This document shows positions 15,559 to 24,500 of a stretch of 64,000 nt of DNA, piece after piece. Source of the stretch: Myxocyprinus asiaticus (Eukaryota; Chordata; Actinopteri; Cypriniformes; Catostomidae); the NCBI RefSeq assembly GCF_019703515.2, contig NC_059372.1, positions 25,022,931 through 25,086,930 of the forward strand, given 5' to 3'. Below the pieces are notes generated by a model. It saw only the letters and a program-made list of their open reading frames with translations. It did no database searches and was not told where the DNA came from. Positions within the stretch are counted from its first letter, which is position 1. Every line of letters begins with the position of its first letter. A program made the translations under genes and the position numbers.

Positions 15559-18500
15559 AACACACACAAACTCACACAAACACTCTCTCACACACACACA
15601 CACACACTCTCTCTCACACACACACACACACACACTCAATACACACAAATTCACACAAACACTCACACACACACACACAAACACTCACACACACACAAAC
15701 TCACACAAACACTTTCTCAGACACTCACACAAACTCACACAAACGCTTTCTCAGACACACTGTTTTAGTCATTCATTCAGCCACTTTCTCAGTTATTTAC
15801 TGAGTGTTTGTGTCCAGAGTTCAGTGTTTGGACAGACAGAGATTTGATATTATTTGTTATAATACGTATTTATTATTTATATGGCTGAAATGTAAGTTTA
15901 TTTACCCAAATCAGCTTTGGGCTTTGTTTTACCAATTGCCTTATAATTTTGTACAGATGTTTTGCAAGAATGCTGTTTTGCAAATAAAGAGAGAGACGTT
16001 TTGAAAAGACACTTTGAAGCTTCAAAGTCTACATTTATACACTATTAAAACATGGTATTTTTTATTGCAAGACTAAGGAATAATTTATTAAATCACAAGG
16101 TTTAGAAAAAAGTAAACACACTGCAGTCCTTTTTGCTAGCAGTCCATTACTCAATAGCTTATACAGTAGCATATAGTGTATTTTTACTGTAGTTTACAGT
16201 AAAATCCTGCAAATATACCTCTTGTGAAAAGTGCAAATAAACAGTAATTAACTGCTAATCCTTTTGTCCGTATTTTACTGTAAAGGTAGTAAAATAACAG
16301 CTTTATGCTGTATTTGCAAAAACAGTAGCAAACTGTAAATTTCAGCTACAGCAAGATACTGTTAATTTTACAGTAACTTGCTGGCAACCCTGCTGCCAGT
16401 CCTTTACTGTTTTTTTTTACAGGAACATTTTTAACAGTGTACAATAAGTCTATCTATCTATAGCCTTAGGCACTAGTCCCTGGATGCTAAATTATTCCGA
16501 CAGTCTAAAAGAAAAACCTGATAGGGTTGTCAATCATTTCTGCAGGAAATACAGAATAGGGTTGGAAGCTCTAACTATGTTCAATAACAAAGAATATCAG
16601 CTATGATCAAAGCCAAATACAAATTTAGCACATGGCTACACAGCTATTCCTACTGTCCAGGGGAAGTGTACCTTTATGCAGTCGCAGAGTGAGCTCTGAA
16701 ACCACACTGAACCATTCCCGAGAATGAACCGGTGCTGCACACACATAGCAGAAACATCTGCTGCTTAACAGCCAAGGGACACATCTTGAAGTTACTTTCG
16801 TTATGACTGATGATAAATTGCTGATCATTTCTTGGCTTAAGTTATTAAGACCTCTCAAAATGATGTCAAGTGATTGTTACATAAAGTATTTAGAGCATGC
16901 ACAACTGTTTCCATTGCAGATTGCACAATTTAAAGGGATAGTTCACCAAAAAATTAAAACCCTAATGCCATTCCAAACTTGAATGACTTCGTTTCTTTCA
17001 TGAAACACAAAAAGAGATGTTAGGCAGAATGTTAGCCTCAGTCAGCTTGAACTTTCTTTGTATGGGAAAAAAAATGCAAAGAAAGTGAATTGTGACCGAG
17101 GCTGTTGTGTTCCATAGAAGAAAGAAAGTCATACTTGTTTGGAACCAGGGCCGTAGCTACTGACATGAAAGGTGGTAACGATTCTACCACAGGTCCAGGG
17201 GGGCCCACACCAAATATTAAACTGCATTTTTTAATATGAAAGGGGCCCAGAGTACTACAGTCAGGGGGCCCAGAATTCATTGCTATGGCCCTGTTTGGAA
17301 CAATACGAGGGTGACGATTTTTGGGTGAACTATCCCTTTAAGAAAAATAATTAATGCATATACCCTTGAATTTGAAATTAATGTTTATATTATATTCATT
17401 GTGGCATTTTGATTTTATGATCACTTGTTGATTGTTTTTTATTGTTTGATTGGTGCTGCACATGGCGAACAAAATGTTTAGGAAAATCTTCCTGATTTAG
17501 TGCTGAATCAAGTGTGGATATTTGGCTTGGTTATGTTGCTTTCTTTCTTGTAAGATTCCTGTGTGTGTGGATTTGATTAGGCATTGCTTTTTTTTCAGAT
17601 CTCAAGTTTGTATGCTAATCTGTGCACGTTAAATTAGTGTGGATTTAAAGGAAGGTAAATGTATGACACAGACCCATCCCAGAGCCACCAACCTGTCTGA
17701 GCATGTCTGTGGACAGACTGCGGTATAGATGTGTAGAGGCACTCAGGCACAAAATGTGAACCTGGAGATTATATTGTCAAACACATCTGTCAGATTTAGG
17801 CGTTGCAATAAACTGTCTTTATGTACACTGGGAGTGATATGTTTTGGTGATTCAGCAAGGTAGCTAAACTGTTTAAAATACACTACCAGTCAAAAGTTTG
17901 GACCTACCTTATACATTGAATTTATGTGTCTCATGCTCTTACAGACCTTTTAATCTAAAGGCTTATGCTTAAATGCTTGAAATTGTTTTGTATACTAAAA
18001 AATGCGTGCTTAAGTATGAATTTCTTTACAAAACACAACAACATTTGGTAACACTTTACAATAAGGTTCCATTTGTTAACATTAGTTAACAATATTACTT
18101 AAAATGAACTAACAATGAACAATACTTTTACAGCATTTATTAATCTTAGTTAATGTTAAAGCTGAAGTATATAATTTCTACAACACTAGCACCACCGAAC
18201 GGAATTGCAGAAATAAGCAATGATTTCAAAACAGCTTTCAGAATACGCCCCTCATCTGCTGTTTTTAAAACATTTGATAGTCCCGCCCCCAACTCACTGG
18301 TTGAGTAACATTGTATGGGTGGGTCTAAGTGGGTTGCTCAAAACAAACACAGGAATTTTATAGACACGAATGAATTGCGCCCGGTAAAAGTAGTGTTTTT
18401 TTGCATTGCTGTCTTCATTCTAGAGTCCGATTCATTAAAGGATTTATGCAGATCAGGCAACGGCGCAAATGTGCCCACAAAATTGCTGCTGAAAGCAGTT

Positions 18501-21500
18501 TGCACACTCAGTTTGCACATTCAATTCTGATCTTGCAGCCGATTCTGAGTGCTATATAGCAAAGGATGCCACAGACCACCTTATCTGACACACTCTGCCA
18601 GGACTGTCCAGCTTCACTGTGATTCAGACACCTAAATCATGTCTTAAACATACCGAAAGTGCACTTGACTGCACCGCAGATCTGGATATACTGTATGCCA
18701 ATTTTTACACTCTTCTCCATCATTTGATCATTATTTAATGAATTACTGCTGATACAATCGGTTGAAAATGTTCACAAACGTCTCTTTTAAAGGTGCTCTC
18801 AGTAACTTTTGTGTTTGTGTCATCTTGGACTTACACTGACACCTAGCGGCTTGGATGCAGCATCATTCAAAATCAATAGTTTTTAGTTTCAGATGACATT
18901 GTAAAAATTTAGTATTCACAGTCAGCCATGATTACTTTAATCAATGAGTGAAAGTGTCCTATAACAGGATGGTTACTGAGATTAAGTAAGTAGTATTCGG
19001 CTGGTCATGTGATTCTAACATGGCAGTCCCCATGATGGGACCTTCTCCATGTAGATTTAAACAGCTTTTTAAGGTTACTGATATGACTACAGTCCTCATC
19101 TCGTGTGAGTATTCATGATTTTATGCATATGTTTCAAAATTACAATACATTCCTTTGAGTAAAAGTTTTTTAATGAGGAAAAAATGACTGAGTGCACCTT
19201 TAAATAAAATTAATTTTTCCGCCTACTTCATTCGCGGTAATAGCGCAATCTTACTTGTCCCAGGCATTTTTTGTGAATGAAGCACAATCTACAAGAAGCC
19301 TAATTTACATAGAAAATAGTCATATTTGCATGGAAAGAAATGACAACGACTTCATTTAAATATTCAAGATGCAGCGCAATTTCAGTGTTGATTGCACCTG
19401 TTTAAAATAGATTGCGGGTGGTTAGTGAATACGACGTAGGTTTTTGCGCTGAAATACCATGTGCAAAAGTTGTGCAACTCTTTAGTAAATTTGCCCCACT
19501 GTGTTTACAGTTGTCCAGAAAATAAACCTATGATTGGCTTACTTATAGTTGTCTATGCATACGAAGCTGGGATAGGAGAAAATATTTGAACACTAAAAAG
19601 TTACATACTTCAGCTTTAATTTTAAAATACAGTAATACTAGTTAACGTTAGTTAATGCACTATGAACTAACAATGAACACTTGTATTTTATTTAACAGTA
19701 AAAAAATAAAAAATAAATAATAAAAAAGAAAATGCTGTAAAAAATTATACTGTTAATTGTTTGTTCATGATACCTAATGCATTAACTATTGTTAACGAAT
19801 GCAACCTTATTGTAAAGTGTTACCCAAAATTGTATTATTCTTTTTTAAATGGATCAGGTGGACCAGAAAATAAATGAAAAACAGCCAAAAAGTGCCCAGA
19901 ATACACATGAACCCCTTAGGTAGCACCTTATGAAGTTGGTTGAGAGAATGCCCAGAAAGCTATAATCGAAGTGTAGCTACTTTAAAGATTTGTGGTCACT
20001 ACATTCTCATATGTCCATTTGTGTTATTTTATAGTTTTAATAACTTTATTGTTCTTTTATCATAGTAATAAAAAATAAGTAGGTAGATTCATTAAAAAAA
20101 AAAAACTATTTATAACCACAAGTAACCTTAATGTCCACTGAACACAACACAAAACTGTCAATGGCATTTAACAAGTTTAGAGTCAATTCCATAAAAGTGA
20201 CAGAGTTCTACAGTGTAGTACCTTCATAAATGTTATTTTTCTTCCAAGTGCTTGCAGGTTCATCAGTCATTCGAGGCTCGGCAGATACAGAACTCCTGAA
20301 ACATCACAAGAATGTTGAATTATTTGAATACTGTCCCTCAGTGTTTACTCTAATTAGACACTGTTTGCGTTTGGGCACATCACATGACCACTAGATGACA
20401 CTAGACCCAGAGCAAGTTGTTGAATAACTACTATGTTAACATTACAGGTAAAATAATCCACCCTAGGCTGAGACTACAGATTTTTACAGAACTAAGACAG
20501 AACATTAATACAAGAAGAAAAAAACAACACTTTATACTGTATGCATATTAGGATTTATAGTGTCTCTATGAAATTCCTGTTGGAATAATACGAATCAAGA
20601 CGTTCAGTTGAATATGTTCAAGTGAACACATTAGGCAATACATCTGTCATAAAATCAGCTGTGTGCATTTACAAAAACAATCCTTCTTACCCATCAGGAG
20701 ATTGTCTGGCCACCATGTCTGCAGGGAAAACAGAAAATAGGTGGAATGTTTTATATACACTACACCAGGGGATTTCAAAGTCTTAGAAAGTGGACCTCAC
20801 CTCTGACAAAACTTACAAGATGTCTGTTTGACAATGAGATTATTTACAGTAACTATTTTTCTTGAATATTAGTGACAAAAATTGCAGGTCATTGGATCGC
20901 TCTCAGAATCATATACGAGCTAGTCTGTATCTCTCACAAAAACATGAAGACATGACATGATTTAGCTTATCACATTTTCGCTTTGGTGTCTAAATGCAGG
21001 GAATATTCCATATATGTAAAAAAATATATACAGGTGCATCTCAATAAATTAGAATGTCGTAGAAAAGTTAATTTATTTCAGTAATTCAACTCAAATTGTG
21101 AAACTCGTGTATTAAATAAATTCAATACACACAGACTGAGGTAGTTTAAGTCTTTGGTTCTTTTAATTGTGATGATTTTGGCTCACATTTAACAAAAACC
21201 CACCAATTCACTATCTCAAAAAATTAGAATACATCATAAGACCAATAAAAAAAACATTTTTAGTGAATTGTTGGCCTTCTGGAAAGTATGTTCATTTACT
21301 GTATATGTACTCAATACTTGGTAGGGGCTCCTTTTGCTTTAATTACTGCCTCAATTCGGCGTGGCATGGAGGTGATCAGTTTGTGGCACTGCTGAGGTGG
21401 TATGGAAGCCCAGGTTTCTTTGACGGTGGCCTTCAGCTCATCTGCTTTTTTTGGTCTCTTGTTTCTCATTTTCCTCTTGACAATACCCCATAGATTCTCT

Positions 21501-24500
21501 ATGGGGTTCAGGTCTGGTGAGTTTGCTGGCCAGTCAAGCACACCAACACCATGGTCATTTAACCAACTTTTGGTGCTTTTGGCAGTGTGGGCAGGTGCCA
21601 AATCCTGCTGGAAAATGAAATCAGCATCTTTAAAAAGCTGGTCAGCAGAAGGAAGCATGAAGTGCTCCAAAATTTCTTGGTAAACGGGTGCAGTGACTTT
21701 GGTTTTCAAAAAACACAATGGACCAACACCAGCAGATGACATTACACACCAAATCATCACAGACTGTGGAAACTTAACACTGGACTTCAAGCAACTTGGG
21801 CTATGAGCTTCTCCACCCTTCCTCCAGACTCTAGGACCTTGGTTTCTAAATGAAATACAAAACTTGCTCTCATCTGAAAAGAGGACTTTGGACCACTGGG
21901 CAACAGTCCAGTTCTTCTTCTCCTTAGCCCAGGTAAGACGCCTCTGACGTTGTCTGTGGTTCAGGAGTGGCTTAACAAGAGGAATACGACAACTGTAGCC
22001 AAATTCCTTGACATGTCTGTGTGTGGTGGCTCTTGATGCCTTGACCCCAGCCCCAGTCCATTCCTTGTGAAGTTCACCCAAATTCTTGGATCGATTTTGC
22101 TTGACAATCATAAGGCTGCAGTTCTCTTGGTTGGTTGTGCATCTTTTTCTTCCACACTTTTTCCTTCCACTCAACTTTCTGTTAACATGCTTGGATACAG
22201 CACTCTGTGAACAGCCAGCTTCTTTGGCAATGAATGTTTGTGGCTTACCCTCCTTGTGAAGGGTGTCAATGATTGTCTTCTGGACAACTGTCAGATCAGC
22301 AGTCTTCCCCATGATTGTGTAGCCTAGTGAACCAAACTGAGAGACCATTTTGAAGGCTCAGGAAACCTTTGCAGGTGTTTTGAGTTGATTAGCTGATTGG
22401 TATGTCACCATATTCTAATTTTTTGAGATAGTGAATTGGTGGGTTTTTGTTAAATGTGAGCCAAAATCATCACTTTTAAAAGAACCAAAGACTTAAACTA
22501 CTTCAGTCTGTGTGCATTGAATTTATTTAATACACGAGTTTCACAATTTGAGTTGAATTACTGAAATAAATGAACTTTTCCACGACATTCTAATTTATTG
22601 AGATGCACCTGTATATTAGGCATCCTAGATAAACGTATGACAGTAAATCTTCCACTGAGGGAAAAGACGTACACACATATTACTGACTAACACATACTAC
22701 AAACTAACCTGGGTATGCTGTGTGTTGATTTGTGTTGATGTCTTGGACCTCTCCATTTACCGCCTGCTGGAAACTGTGTGTGACCCGCTTTATAGCTTGA
22801 CAATAAAGTGCATTTGAGGCCATGCTCCCTTTAGTACGCTCTGAATGCTCAGCTTCTACATGAGAAGATTTCGACTCTCTCTTCTGTTCAGAGTTCTCTC
22901 CTGTGTCATGTTCATCTTCACTATCATCGAACTCAAACTTCTCACCAATTTCTTCATCTTCATTGTCCTCCTCTTCCTGCTGCTGGGGTGTCTGAGTCAC
23001 ACCAGTGATCACTGACTCTGAAAAAACATTCAAAATGTAATTTTCCTGGCATCAAGAACAATAAAAACTAAATTTGAGAAAATATGAGTGGTGCTTTATA
23101 GTTCAAATTCACCACTGCGAAGCTAAAGGTGTTTTGGGTGGTTGCTAGGGTATCCCTATGCTGTTGCTAAGGTATTTGGAGTGGTTTCAAGTTTATTGCT
23201 ATGCGGTTGCTAGAGTGTACTGTGTCATTGCTAGGTGGTCAAAAGAGCCCACTTCCAAGTCCCTATGATTTTCTGATAAATAGATAAGTAAGCCTTAAAT
23301 GTAACTCACCCTTCAAATGTTAGTTTTTCACATGTTTTATTATTCGCCATACCAAATTCAAGTTTATTAAATTTAGGATTAGGGGTTTGTTCAAAACTTA
23401 AAGGGATAGTTCACCCAAAAATGAAAATTCTCTCTTCATTTACTCACCCACATGCCATCCCAGATGTTTATGACTTTCTTTCTTCTGCAGAACACAAACA
23501 AAACATTTTTGAAGAATATCTCAGCTCCAGGTCCATACAATGCAAGTGAACGGTGACCAGAAATTTAAATCTCCAAAAATCACATAAATCAGTATAAAAG
23601 TAATTAATTTGACTCCAGTGGTTAAATTCACATCTTCAGAAGAGATATGATAGGTGTGGGTGAGAACCACATCAATATTTATTTCCTTTTTTATTATAAA
23701 TATTCACTTTTACATTCTCCTTCTTTACATTTGCATTCTTCGTGCATATTGCCACCTACTGGTTGGGGCTGGACAAAGGTGGCGATTTAAAGAAAAAAAG
23801 GACTTAAATATTGATCTGTTTTGCACCCACACCTATTATATCACTTCTGAAGACATGGATTTAACAACTGGAGTCTTATGGATTACTTTTATACTGCCCT
23901 TATGTGCTTTTTGAAGATTCAAAGTTCTGGCCACCATTCACTTGCATTACATGGACCTACAGAGCTGAGATATTCTTCTAAAAATCTATGTTTGTGTTTT
24001 GCAGAAGAAAGAAAGTCATACACATCTGGGATGGCATGAGGGTAAGTAAATGATGAGAGAATTGTCATTTTTGGGAGAACTATCCCTTTAAGTATATGAG
24101 CAAAAGTAAAAGTGATTAGGATTCATTGCACTCTCTGTATCTAAGCAACTGCATTTGTATTCCACTATGAAGCCAGAGATTGATTCAAAGAGGCTCAAAA
24201 TATGTTTTGACCATAACACTGGAGCCAAAACCCAGCCCCCCAATGAGTCATCAGATTTGTTCAGAAAAGCACACAAAACTCAGATTTGGCCATCCACCCC
24301 ATCATCAGAATACTTTCACAATCTACACGGGCTAAACGCCATGACTCCTTCACTCTCATAGCACAACAAAGACATTAAACACATAGACAACATTATTTAT
24401 CATAATGATGGAAACAATCTGTCACATTCTTAAAAAATTCAAGTCCAGAGTTTCAACCAAAAAGTCCACAGTGCGTTGTGAGCTGACTTCAAAGTCCTTG

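Larger units (their letters stand above)
18047..19824. mobile_element. Nest level 2: inverted-repeat DNA element
   Basis: Ends GGTAACACTTTACAATAAGG / CCTTATTGTAAAGTGTTACC are exact inverted repeats; subterminal TTAACATTAGTTAAC-like motifs occur on both sides. No coding capacity. Target duplication not identified. Confidence 0.8.
17881..20095. mobile_element. Nest level 1: Tc1-like non-autonomous element split by further insertions
   Basis: TA/CACTACCAGTCAAAAGTTTG at the left; GCTTATGCTTAAATG and, after the insertions, CTTATGAAGTTGGTTGAGA (about 19928) match the element at 31584. The right inverted repeat is eroded, so the right border is approximate. Confidence 0.65.

Noticed and set aside
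15034..15765. CRISPR-like array
   Set aside because: Units vary in length, there are no unique spacers, and the context is a vertebrate transposon.
14980..15847. Two overlapping open frames of more than 260 codons on the plus strand
   Set aside because: Both are translations of a CA-rich minisatellite (H, T, Q, N, L, S only). Length comes from lack of stops in the repeat.
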